Shown: positions 1 through 6,839, counted from the first letter of the stretch. The stretch is 10,464 bases of DNA from Burkholderiaceae bacterium (GCA_023260315.1 JALQVQ010000226.1:1-10464), one strand, 5' to 3'. Numbers and translations are program-made. The notes: a model not told the origin generated them from the sequence alone.

Positions 1-183
1 CCCAGCACGTCGGAGTTGATCGACTGGTTGAAGCTGCTGGTTGCAGAGGACATTCCGTTGGAGGCGTTGCAAAGCGCTGACGACAAAATCAGCTTGCCGC
101 CGCTTGTGGGCGCGCTACTGAAAAATGAACAAGACGTCACACTTTTTGAAAAATTGGTGTTCATGAATAACCGGAACCGTTAA
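1..183 (+). CDS. MoxR-family AAA+ ATPase, C-terminal end (partial)
   Basis: The first 60 codons are open in frame 1 and end at TAA 181-183; the gene begins outside the window. The visible tail contains a run reading ELIDWLKLL, then PPLVGALLKNEQDV and FEKLVFMNNR. From memory this matches the C-terminal lid end of the MoxR-type ATPases (COG0714) encoded next to CoxE-like VWA proteins in proteobacteria. The nucleotide-binding motifs lie upstream and cannot be seen, so the call rests on this tail and on the VWA gene two genes downstream. The family is thought to remodel or activate partner proteins together with VWA proteins. The next gene starts 3 nt after the stop, which suggests one transcript. 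Confidence 0.8.
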   Translation, partial: PSTSELIDWLKLLVAEDIPLEALQSADDKISLPPLVGALLKNEQDVTLFEKLVFMNNRNR

Positions 184-186
184 ATC

Positions 187-837
187 GTGAACGCCTTCGC
201 ACAACCTGTCATCCTTGAGAACGAGTGGGTCCGGCTCGAGCCACTTGCGCACAGTCATACCGATGACCTCAGAGAGGCGACTGCCGACGGTGCCCTACAC
301 GAACTGTGGTTCACCGCGATACCCGATGCGCAGGGCATGGCTGCTGAGATCAAACGCCGTCTTGACCTGCAAGCCAGCGGCCGCATGAACCCCTTTGCCG
401 TGATGTCAAAGCAACCAGGACCGCTGTTGGGTAAGGCGGTTGGCATGACGACTTACATGAACATTGACGATGGCAACCGGCGCGTTGAAATTGGCAGTAC
501 TTGGTACCGTCGCGCGGTACAGCGATCCGCTCTGAATACGGCCTGCAAGCGCTTGTTGCTGGCTCACGCGTTTGAACAACTCGAATGCATTGCCGTTGAA
601 TTTAGAACGCACGCTTTTAACCAGCGAAGCCGGCAAGCGATTGAGCGCCTGGGTGCCAAACTTGACGGCATACTGCGCAACCATCAAATCACGCCCCACC
701 CGCTCGCACCCAACACCCTGCGAGACACATACGTCTACAGCATCATTAGCAGCGAGTGGCCAACCGTCAAGGCCCACCTCAATGACAAGCTTGGCCGATC
801 CCAGCCCACGCAAAGAATGGTGCCGCCCGCATGCTGA
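187..837 (+). CDS. GNAT-family N-acetyltransferase (RimJ/RimL-like)
   Basis: This 216-residue protein is predicted to transfer an acetyl group from acetyl-CoA to an amine; the acceptor is unknown. It opens with a RimJ/RimL-type beginning (WVRLEPL, residues 14-20). The conserved core is at about 100-118 (VEIGSTWY followed by QRSALNT), in the region expected to bind the CoA pyrophosphate. IAVEFRTHAFNQRSRQAIERLGA follows at 135-157, the usual motif B region, and WPTVKAHL near the end is also typical. The start chosen is GTG at 187, 3 nt after the ATPase stop, with a weak GGA upstream at about 172-175. The last 7 nt overlap the start of the VWA gene (ATGCTGA), implying translational coupling. Its position between a MoxR ATPase and its VWA partner is unusual. 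The last ten or so residues look unstructured. Confidence 0.88.
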   Translation: MNAFAQPVILENEWVRLEPLAHSHTDDLREATADGALHELWFTAIPDAQGMAAEIKRRLDLQASGRMNPFAVMSKQPGPLLGKAVGMTTYMNIDDGNRRVEIGSTWYRRAVQRSALNTACKRLLLAHAFEQLECIAVEFRTHAFNQRSRQAIERLGAKLDGILRNHQITPHPLAPNTLRDTYVYSIISSEWPTVKAHLNDKLGRSQPTQRMVPPAC

Positions 838-2018
838 CCCAATTCTTCTATGCCCTTCGGGCGGCCAAACTCCCCGTCTCAATCAAGGAACATTTGGCGC
901 TGTTGGATGCGTTGGATCAAAACGTGATCGGCCCTGGCAATCCGGATGCCTGCTCGATGGAAGACTTCTACTTCTTGAGCCGCGCGATTTTGGTGAAAGA
1001 CGAAAAGCATTACGACAAATTTGACAAGGCATTTGGCGCTTACTTCAAAGGTGTTGATGCGATCGCTGATTTCTCGAAACCCATTCCATCGGATTGGCTG
1101 AGAAAGGAAATAGAAAAGCTGCTCACTGACTCGCAGAAGGAAAAAGCCCCCAAGCTCGACTACGACGAGCTTATGGACACGTTGAAGAAGCGCCTTGAAG
1201 AACAAAAAGAGCGGCATGAAGGGGGTAGCAAATGGGTCGGCACAGGTGGCACATCACCCTTTGGCAATGGCGGTTACAACACCCAAGGTATTCGCATTGG
1301 TGGGAAAGGCGGCAACAAGAGTGCCGTTAAGGTGTGGGAAAAACGCGCTTACCGCGATTACGATGACACGCAGGAGCTCGGTACGCGCAACATCAAGGTG
1401 GCTTTACGGCGATTGCGAAAATTTGCACGCCAAGGCCTCGAAGAAGAGCTGGATCTTGACGGCACAATTCGCAACACCGCCGCCAACGCCGGCTACTTGG
1501 ATATCAAACTCGTCCCCGAGCGGCACAACCACGTCAAGGTGCTCTTGTTGATGGATGTGGGCGGCACGATGGACGAACACATTGAGCGGGTCGAAGAGCT
1601 GTTCTCCGCTGCGCGTTCGGAATTCAAGCACCTTGAGTTTTATTACTTCCACAATTGTGTCTATGACTACGTTTGGAAGAACAACCGTCGGCGCTACGCA
1701 GAGAAATTCTCGACCTGGGACATCATGCGAAAGTACAACCGTGACTACAAATTAATTTTTGTAGGTGACGCCACCATGAGTCCCTACGAAATCCTGCAGC
1801 CGGGTGGCAGCGTTGAGTACAACAACGAGGAGCCGGGTGCAGAGTGGCTACAACGCCTCACGCAAACGTTCACAAAATACGCTTGGATCAACCCCGAGCC
1901 CCAAGGCGTCTGGCAGTACCGTCAGAGTATTGACGTCATCCAACAGCTGATGGGGGGCCGCATGTACCCACTCACGCTGAAGGGCCTCGAAGACGCCATG
2001 CGCCTCTTGAGCAAATAA
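831..2018 (+). CDS. CoxE-like VWA domain protein
   Basis: This 395-residue protein resembles the VWA_CoxE family (COG3825/PF05762-like), the usual partner of MoxR ATPases. The N-terminal half (about 1-130) is helical and charged and begins with FFYALRAAKLPVSIKEHLAL, characteristic of the family. A glycine-rich linker follows at about 131-168. The VWA domain starts with a hydrophobic strand and a metal-site motif DVGGT at 242-246, in place of the textbook DxSxS. FVGDATMSPYEI further on fits the later metal-site segment. No signal peptide or membrane segment is visible, so it should be cytoplasmic. ATG 831 overlaps the acetyltransferase stop by 7 nt; the Shine-Dalgarno match is poor (AAAGAA upstream), consistent with coupled translation. 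CoxE-type proteins are known to act in metal-centre maturation, but the substrate here cannot be inferred. The stop is TAA 2016-2018. Confidence 0.9.
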   Translation: MLTQFFYALRAAKLPVSIKEHLALLDALDQNVIGPGNPDACSMEDFYFLSRAILVKDEKHYDKFDKAFGAYFKGVDAIADFSKPIPSDWLRKEIEKLLTDSQKEKAPKLDYDELMDTLKKRLEEQKERHEGGSKWVGTGGTSPFGNGGYNTQGIRIGGKGGNKSAVKVWEKRAYRDYDDTQELGTRNIKVALRRLRKFARQGLEEELDLDGTIRNTAANAGYLDIKLVPERHNHVKVLLLMDVGGTMDEHIERVEELFSAARSEFKHLEFYYFHNCVYDYVWKNNRRRYAEKFSTWDIMRKYNRDYKLIFVGDATMSPYEILQPGGSVEYNNEEPGAEWLQRLTQTFTKYAWINPEPQGVWQYRQSIDVIQQLMGGRMYPLTLKGLEDAMRLLSK

Positions 2019-2041
2019 AAAACACCCCCGCGTTTTTGCTC
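2009..2041 (+). terminator. Possible weak hairpin over the VWA stop codon
   Basis: GAGCAAA (2009-2015) can pair with TTTGCTC (2035-2041). Alternatively AAAAAC (2018-2023) can pair with GTTTTT (2032-2037) around a C-rich 8-nt loop. Both stems are AU-rich and no T tract follows, so this is a poor intrinsic terminator and may be chance. The rest of the 57-nt gap to pilB (2019-2075) shows no convincing promoter boxes. Confidence 0.2.
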
Positions 2042-2075
2042 TTGCGCGGAACCGTGTCCGGGCCAACATGGGGCG

Positions 2076-3215
2076 ATGACTGACCCGACAGCCACATGGC
2101 AATACCTTTTAGCGCGTGCCTGTACCTTCCGCGCCAGTGATATTCACATTGAACCGAACGCGTTGAGCCTGCGCTGCCGATTCCGCATTGACGGCGTTTT
2201 AGTGCCCCACGACCAGCTCGCTGACCCCCTGCCCTTGCTGGTAACCCGCGACGCTTTGTGCGCGCACATTAAGGTGCAGGCAGGCATGGACATCGCACAA
2301 CGGCGCCTCCCGCAAGACGGTCACCTGACCTACAAGGGCGCACCCAACCAGATTTGGGATTGTCGCGTCAGCAGCTTGCCAACGGTTGATGGCGAGAAGT
2401 TGGTGATTCGTATTTTGGGACAAGCAACCCAACAGAATCAGCTGGCCGACTTGGGTTACACCGGCGCACAACTCAAAACGCTTGAGGGGGCTTTGGATGC
2501 CCCCAATGGTCTCATCCTCATGACAGGCCCAACCGGTTGTGGCAAAACCGTCTCACTTTACAGTTGCCTGCAACGTCTGAATGCACCAACGGTCAACATT
2601 TGTACGGTTGAAGACCCTGTCGAGATGCCGATATCCGGCGTTCAGCACCTTCAGGTCAATGAGAAAGCGGGACTTAGTTTCCCTGTGGCGCTTCGCGCGT
2701 TCCTTCGACAGGACCCCGATGTGATCATGGTCGGCGAAATCCGTGACGATCTCACTGCGACGATTTCGATCCAAGCAGCACAAACTGGGCATCTTGTTCT
2801 TTCCACGCTGCACACGAATGACGCGCCATCGGCACTCATTCGCCTGGTTCATATGGGTATCCCTCCCATCCAAATTGCCTCTGCCGTGCGTTTGGTGACC
2901 GCACAAAGGTTGCTGCGTCGCCTCTGCCCGCGTTGCAAGCAACCCCGTAGCAACAATGATCGCAATGCGACAGTCCGCTACGGTCCGAAGGGTTGCATCC
3001 ACTGTGTGAACGGCTATCAAGGTCGGATCGGCATCTTTGAGGTCCTCCCGATGACACCCGACTTGAGTGCCGCACTTTTGGCTCACACAAGCCTCAAAGG
3101 CTTGGCCGCCATTTGTGAAGACCAAGGCGTTGAGACCCTTAACCAAAGTGGCCAACGTTTGGTTGAAAGTGGTCTCACCAGCATTGAGGAGTTACGCCGA
3201 CATGTTGACTTTTAA
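2076..3215 (+). CDS. pilB: Type IV pilus/type II secretion assembly ATPase, lacking the N-terminal domain
   Basis: This hexameric GspE/PilB-type ATPase would drive pilin addition at the inner membrane, using the adjacent PilC platform. It begins directly in the second domain (ASDIHIEP at about 19-26, FRIDGVL at about 35-41). Motifs follow in the expected order: Walker A GPTGCGKT 151-158, Asp box EDPVE 179-183, Walker B DPDVIMVGEIRD 213-224 with Glu221, and His box at 237-250 with His239 and His246. A zinc site is formed by C284, C287, C307 and C310. At 379 residues it is about 180 shorter than usual PilB proteins, because the N1 domain is absent. The same frame closes at TAA 2016-2018 with no alternative start in between, so ATG 2076 is the only sensible start. 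Walker A has Cys155 where Ser is usual. GspE cannot be fully excluded, but the pilC-pilD-coaE context favours pilB. Confidence 0.92.
   Translation: MTDPTATWQYLLARACTFRASDIHIEPNALSLRCRFRIDGVLVPHDQLADPLPLLVTRDALCAHIKVQAGMDIAQRRLPQDGHLTYKGAPNQIWDCRVSSLPTVDGEKLVIRILGQATQQNQLADLGYTGAQLKTLEGALDAPNGLILMTGPTGCGKTVSLYSCLQRLNAPTVNICTVEDPVEMPISGVQHLQVNEKAGLSFPVALRAFLRQDPDVIMVGEIRDDLTATISIQAAQTGHLVLSTLHTNDAPSALIRLVHMGIPPIQIASAVRLVTAQRLLRRLCPRCKQPRSNNDRNATVRYGPKGCIHCVNGYQGRIGIFEVLPMTPDLSAALLAHTSLKGLAAICEDQGVETLNQSGQRLVESGLTSIEELRRHVDF
3186..3191 (+). promoter_or_regulatory. Shine-Dalgarno deciding the pilC start
   Basis: GAGGAG lies 10 nt before ATG 3202, inside the end of pilB. It is one of the few strong ribosome-binding sites in the window. 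It supports ATG 3202 rather than the upstream extension of the same frame that opens at 3067. Confidence 0.6.
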
Positions 3216-4395
3216 ATGGTCAGCACGTGATTGGTCTGGCGACTGGCGCAACGGTGAAACCGAGGCCCCCTCGGCGGCTAATCTAAAGGCGCGCCTTTGC
3301 ACCGAGGGATTGCTAACCATTTCGATTCACCCCCAACAGCCCCCTCAAAAACACAGCCAACGGCGCATAACGGCGACTGACCGTTTGCGTCTGACGCAAC
3401 AACTGTCCCACCTGCTGAGCGCTGGCCTCCCCCTGACAGATGCGCTGGCATTAATCAAAGCGCGCCACTGCCCGATACCCGTGGCTCAATGCCTCTCGAT
3501 GCTTCATACCGACCTGTTGGGGGGGTACGCTTTTTCTGAATGCATCCGCCGTCAACAGTACCAATTCAGCCCGCTTTACTTTGGGATCGTCGCAGCCTCA
3601 GAGGAAAGCGGTCAACTCGCTGTGGGTCTGGCGCATCTCTCGCGACAACTGGCAAGCGATGCCCACAGGCAGGCGCAAATTCGGGCGGCACTTCGGTACC
3701 CAATCACCATCGCAATCGTCGCGGTGACCGTCATCTCTCTCATCATGATTTGGGTCATACCGGGCTTTGAGGCCCAATTCGCACAGCGCGGCACACCATT
3801 GCCTTGGTTAACCCAGCAACTCATCCGTAGCGCCAGTGGACTCGCTGACTGGGGCGCTTGGCTCATCCTGCTAGCCACGGTGACCGCTGTTTTCCTCAAG
3901 CATCAAATGCGGCGACCACTCGTCCGCCGAAGCTACGAACAGGTGCTATTTTTCGTGCCGTGGTTCGGGCATTGGTTGCGGCTTGTGTACAGCGCAGCAC
4001 TGGCAGAAACCCTCAGTAGCCTGCTCAAAGCGGGACTACCACTCACGCAGGCCCTATCTCATCTGCGACAGGCACAAGCGTCTCTTCGCTTTCAAGCCAT
4101 CATCGACAACGTTAATCGGGCCGTCAGCAACGGTAAGCCGATCAGCGAGGCGTTCGCGGCGCACCCCGACATCGCCCCCCTCTTGGCGCAACTGTGTGTT
4201 GTCGGCGAGGCAACGGGGCAACTCGATCAATTTTTGGATAACGCCGCGATCACCCTGAATGTCGAAGCAACCACGGCACTCGAAAAATGGACGGCCGCGA
4301 TTGAACCCCTGTCGATTGTCCTATTGGGCTCTATCATTGGTACCATCGTCTTGGCTATGTATTGGCCCGTCTTTCAAATCGGACAAACAATTTAA
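3202..4395 (+). CDS. pilC: Type IV pilus inner-membrane platform protein
   Basis: PilC/GspF forms the polytopic inner-membrane platform on which the PilB ATPase acts. From ATG 3202 the protein has 397 residues, normal for the family. It starts with a short cytoplasmic segment (FKWSARDWSGDWRNGETEA) resembling the usual PilC beginning. Two T2SSF repeats follow: the first has LSHLLSAGLPLTDAL and EESGQLAVGL, the second LSSLLKAGLPLTQAL and GEATGQLDQFLD. Membrane segments lie at about 166-190 (followed by IPGFEAQF), 217-233 and 370-392 (ending MYWPVFQIG). The start overlaps the pilB end by 14 nt and has a good ribosome-binding site. A run of seven G (3519-3525) encodes Gly-Gly within the first repeat. 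The stop is TAA 4393-4395, with pilD starting 2 nt later. Confidence 0.93.
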   Translation: MLTFKWSARDWSGDWRNGETEAPSAANLKARLCTEGLLTISIHPQQPPQKHSQRRITATDRLRLTQQLSHLLSAGLPLTDALALIKARHCPIPVAQCLSMLHTDLLGGYAFSECIRRQQYQFSPLYFGIVAASEESGQLAVGLAHLSRQLASDAHRQAQIRAALRYPITIAIVAVTVISLIMIWVIPGFEAQFAQRGTPLPWLTQQLIRSASGLADWGAWLILLATVTAVFLKHQMRRPLVRRSYEQVLFFVPWFGHWLRLVYSAALAETLSSLLKAGLPLTQALSHLRQAQASLRFQAIIDNVNRAVSNGKPISEAFAAHPDIAPLLAQLCVVGEATGQLDQFLDNAAITLNVEATTALEKWTAAIEPLSIVLLGSIIGTIVLAMYWPVFQIGQTI

Positions 4396-4397
4396 AA

Positions 4398-5210
4398 ATG
4401 GCCATCGATCACGGGTTAACCATCATGCTCTTTGCGCTGCTTGGGCTGGCCTTCGGTAGTGCCGCCAACGTGGTGATTGCGCGACTGCCCCGTTGGCTGG
4501 ATCACCGATTCAGGACCATCCCACAGGGCCATGGCGCGCCCAGTGGTCCACGCTCGCAGTGCCCCGTCTGTCTTCAACCGCTGACCGTCAGTGAACTGGT
4601 CCCCATCCTGAGCTACGTTCGACAACGCGGCCGTTGCAGGCACTGTAACGCAACGATCTCATGGCGCTATCCATTGGTCGAGCTCATGGGCGCGGCCTGG
4701 TTTGTGATGTGCTTATGGCATGCCCCAACAACGCCCCTCATCGCGCTGATGTGGGGTCTTTGGGGTATCGTTTTGCTTGTCATGGCTTGGGTCGATGCCA
4801 CAACCTATTGGTTACCCGATGTACTGACACTGCCCTTTTTGGGCGCAGGTTTAGCGCTGAGTGCCTTCGGCGCAACTGACATTTCCTGGCGAGACAGCCT
4901 GATCGGTGCCGGTTTGGGGTGGGGCGTATTGGCAATCGTTGGCTGGTTTTACCGTTGGCGAACCCAACGGATTGGCCTCGGCGGCGGGGACATGAAGTTA
5001 TTGGCAGGATTCGGCGCTTGGCTCGGATGGATACCCCTCCCCTGGCTGCTGTTGTTTGCATCGCTCACGGGTGCCATTTTCGGGGTGCTGACACTGGCCC
5101 GCTTTCGGCGGAAAAAGGGTGGCGAGGTGCCGATTCCATTTGGACCTTTCCTTGCACTCGCTGCCCTGCTGGTTCTGCTGCATCGGTGGGGCACTTTTGG
5201 GTCACAATAG
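4398..5210 (+). CDS. pilD: Prepilin peptidase and N-methyltransferase
   Basis: This 270-residue polytopic membrane enzyme cleaves the leader from prepilins and pseudopilins and methylates the new N-terminus. It is an aspartic protease of the TFPP family. The family's amino-terminal signature is at about 20-30 (GSAANVVIARLP). A complete zinc/methylase site follows with C55, C58, C80 and C83 (C-x2-C-x21-C-x2-C) and then ISWRYPLVEL. The two catalytic aspartates are D133 (WVDATTYWLPD) and D198 (GGGDMKLLAGFGAWLGW). All key residues for both activities are present. ATG 4398 lies 2 nt after the pilC stop; ATG 4425 is a possible alternative nine codons in. Any pilin substrates are encoded outside the window. 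Confidence 0.95.
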   Translation: MAIDHGLTIMLFALLGLAFGSAANVVIARLPRWLDHRFRTIPQGHGAPSGPRSQCPVCLQPLTVSELVPILSYVRQRGRCRHCNATISWRYPLVELMGAAWFVMCLWHAPTTPLIALMWGLWGIVLLVMAWVDATTYWLPDVLTLPFLGAGLALSAFGATDISWRDSLIGAGLGWGVLAIVGWFYRWRTQRIGLGGGDMKLLAGFGAWLGWIPLPWLLLFASLTGAIFGVLTLARFRRKKGGEVPIPFGPFLALAALLVLLHRWGTFGSQ

Positions 5211-5215
5211 CGCCC

Positions 5216-5815
5216 ATGAGACGACGCAGCGTTTGGGGACTGACCGGTGGCATTGGCAGCGGTAAGAGCACGGTTGCTCGCTGCCTGGCCCAGCACGGTC
5301 TCACGGTTGTCGATGCAGATGAAGCGGCCCGTGCGCTGACCCTCAAAGGCGGCCTCGCCATAGACGCAATCAGATCGTCCTTTGGAGACAGCGCCATTGG
5401 CGCCGATGGGGCCATGGACCGCGCTTACATGCGTGAGAAAATTTTTACCGACGCCTCTGCAAAGCAGCAGCTAGAAGCGATCATCCACCCGCTGGTGCAG
5501 GTACAAATGGCCAAAGCCATTGATGACGCACCGACAGACATCGTGGTCTGCGACGTCCCCTTGCTTGCTGAGTCCGTCTACTGGCGGGCGCGTTGCGAAC
5601 GCATATGGGTGGTTGACTGTCTGCCGAGCACGCAGGTTGCCCGCGTGAAAGCGCGCAATGGTCTCTCCAAGGCTCAGGTTGAGACCATCATGGCGCAACA
5701 AGCATCACGCGCGGCGCGTTTGGCGATCGCCGACACCGTTCTCTACAATGACCAGATCACGATTGCTGAATTGTCGACTCAAGTTGATGATTACCTTCAT
5801 CAACTCGATATATGA
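5216..5815 (+). CDS. coaE: Dephospho-CoA kinase
   Basis: CoaE phosphorylates the 3'-hydroxyl of dephospho-CoA with ATP, the last step of coenzyme A synthesis, in the cytoplasm. The 199-residue length is normal. The P-loop GGIGSGKS is at residues 11-18, the conserved D33-A34-D35 lies in the substrate region, and IIHPLV (about 89-94) and CDVPLLAES are further family blocks. The frame is open farther upstream (to 4919), but that part overlaps pilD and lacks CoaE similarity. ATG 5216 puts the P-loop at the expected distance and lies 5 nt after the pilD stop. No clear Shine-Dalgarno is seen, so translation probably depends on coupling with pilD. Proximity of coaE to pilD is common in beta- and gammaproteobacteria. 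Confidence 0.95.
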   Translation: MRRRSVWGLTGGIGSGKSTVARCLAQHGLTVVDADEAARALTLKGGLAIDAIRSSFGDSAIGADGAMDRAYMREKIFTDASAKQQLEAIIHPLVQVQMAKAIDDAPTDIVVCDVPLLAESVYWRARCERIWVVDCLPSTQVARVKARNGLSKAQVETIMAQQASRAARLAIADTVLYNDQITIAELSTQVDDYLHQLDI

Positions 5816-5825
5816 TTGTGCGCAC

Positions 5826-5839
5826 GGCGCCTCGGCGCC
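5826..5839 (+). repeat. Short GC-rich inverted repeat between coaE and zapD
   Basis: GGCGC-CTCG-GCGCC can form a 5-bp stem with a 4-nt loop in the 40-nt gap before zapD. No T tract follows. It could be a weak attenuator or an mRNA structure affecting the zapD start, or simply chance. Confidence 0.3.
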
Positions 5840-5855
5840 ATAACCGAGTCCGCAT

Positions 5856-6617
5856 TTGCCTGTGATTACCTACGAATACCCTATCAACGAAAAGATGCGC
5901 ACCTACCTTCGGGTTGAGCGTCTCATCGATCGTTTATCGGCACTAAAAGCGGGCGATGGTGAGCATGATCATCACTTTGCGCTTCAAACCCTGTTTGAAT
6001 TGATAGATGTGGGTTCCCGCGCTGACCTTCGGGGTGACTTACTGAAAGACATTGATAAGCAAAAAACTGTCCTTGCGAGTTACGCGGAAAACCCAAATAT
6101 TGATCAATCAGCGCTGCGTGGTTTATTGACTGAACTTGACCACCACCACGCTGCCCTGAACGCGATGGTCGGTAAGCTGGGCCAAGGCTTAGCGGAATCT
6201 GACTTCCTGTCATCGATTCGAGGCCGTATGAGTATCCCAGCCGGTACTTGCGAATTTGATTTACCCGCCTATCACCACTGGCTCGCCCAACCGGCGCGCG
6301 CCCGGCAATCGGCGATCGATGAGTGGATGACGACGATCAGCCCCGTTGCAAACGCCCTGAAACGCTTGCTTGGCCTGCTCCGCGACAGCGCAGCCCCCCA
6401 CTCCGTTGTGGCGAAGGACGGGAACTACCAACAGAATTTGCCGCAGGGGCGAAATGTCAGTTTGGTCAGAATTGGCGTACCCGATGGCGCTGGCTGGGTC
6501 CCTGAAATCAGTGCCAATCGCCTACTCCTGTCCGTACGGGTGATGCGTGTCGACGCCGATCATAAGCTCCAAGGGATGAAGGGGGATGTCGACTTCCTCA
6601 TCAGCAACTGCAGTTGA
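5856..6617 (+). CDS. zapD: Cell division protein ZapD (Z-ring associated)
   Basis: ZapD (formerly YacF) binds the FtsZ C-terminal tail and bundles FtsZ filaments at midcell. The 253-residue protein matches the remembered E. coli sequence along its length: YEYPINEKMRTYLRVERLI at 6-24, DLLKDIDKQ in the helical domain, SIRGRMSIPAGTCEFDLPAY before the beta domain (FDLPAYHHWL at 134-143), and RFM-like SVRVMRVD near the end. The start is uncertain: TTG 5856 gives the annotated protein and has GAG seven nt upstream, while GTG 5862 would begin two codons later. No ATG is available before the conserved region. It follows coaE by 40 nt and precedes yacG by 9 nt, the usual coaE-zapD-yacG order. Confidence 0.93.
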   Translation: MPVITYEYPINEKMRTYLRVERLIDRLSALKAGDGEHDHHFALQTLFELIDVGSRADLRGDLLKDIDKQKTVLASYAENPNIDQSALRGLLTELDHHHAALNAMVGKLGQGLAESDFLSSIRGRMSIPAGTCEFDLPAYHHWLAQPARARQSAIDEWMTTISPVANALKRLLGLLRDSAAPHSVVAKDGNYQQNLPQGRNVSLVRIGVPDGAGWVPEISANRLLLSVRVMRVDADHKLQGMKGDVDFLISNCS

Positions 6618-6626
6618 CACGCCACC

Positions 6627-6839
6627 ATGAGCACCCCCACACCCCCATTCAAAGAGACGATCGTCAAATGCCCAACGTGCGGAAACGACGCTGTTTATGG
6701 CCCCGGCAATCCGTACCGGCCGTTTTGCCGTGAAGCGTGCAAGATGATCGATCTCGGCGCTTGGGCCACAGAGGTTTACCGTGTACCTGCGCCAGACACA
6801 GATCCGCTCAGCGATCTAGACGAACCGGATCGCCGCTAA
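6627..6839 (+). CDS. yacG: DNA gyrase inhibitor / zinc-binding protein YacG
   Basis: YacG is a small zinc protein that binds GyrB and inhibits gyrase in E. coli. The 70-residue product has a perfect C-x2-C-x15-C-x3-C zinc site (C15, C18, C34, C38), then the family block [15 protein letters not shown], and an acidic C-terminal tail ([12 protein letters not shown]). ATG 6627 is 9 nt after the zapD stop; no strong Shine-Dalgarno is visible. Its 3' end overlaps the oppositely oriented mutT by 24 bp (6816-6839), so no intrinsic terminator fits between these convergent genes. Confidence 0.94.
   Translation: MSTPTPPFKETIVKCPTCGNDAVYGPGNPYRPFCREACKMIDLGAWATEVYRVPAPDTDPLSDLDEPDRR

Noticed and set aside
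2551..3155. 200-codon - strand frame opposite pilB
   Set aside because: pilB on the + strand has every family motif in order; the opposite frame has no recognisable domain.
3067..3201. Upstream extension of the pilC frame
   Set aside because: It lies wholly inside pilB, shows no PilC similarity, and a strong ribosome-binding site precedes ATG 3202.
4362..4397. Upstream extension of the pilD frame to an ATG at 4362
   Set aside because: It would overlap the pilC end and add polar residues before the conserved N-terminal membrane segment; ATG 4398 fits the 2-nt gap.
4919..5215. Upstream extension of the coaE frame
   Set aside because: This stretch encodes the end of PilD in another frame; the CoaE P-loop needs only the ATG at 5216.
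5190..5215. Possible promoter -10 (CACAAT) just before coaE
   Set aside because: No matching -35 box at proper spacing, and the stretch is the end of pilD coding sequence.
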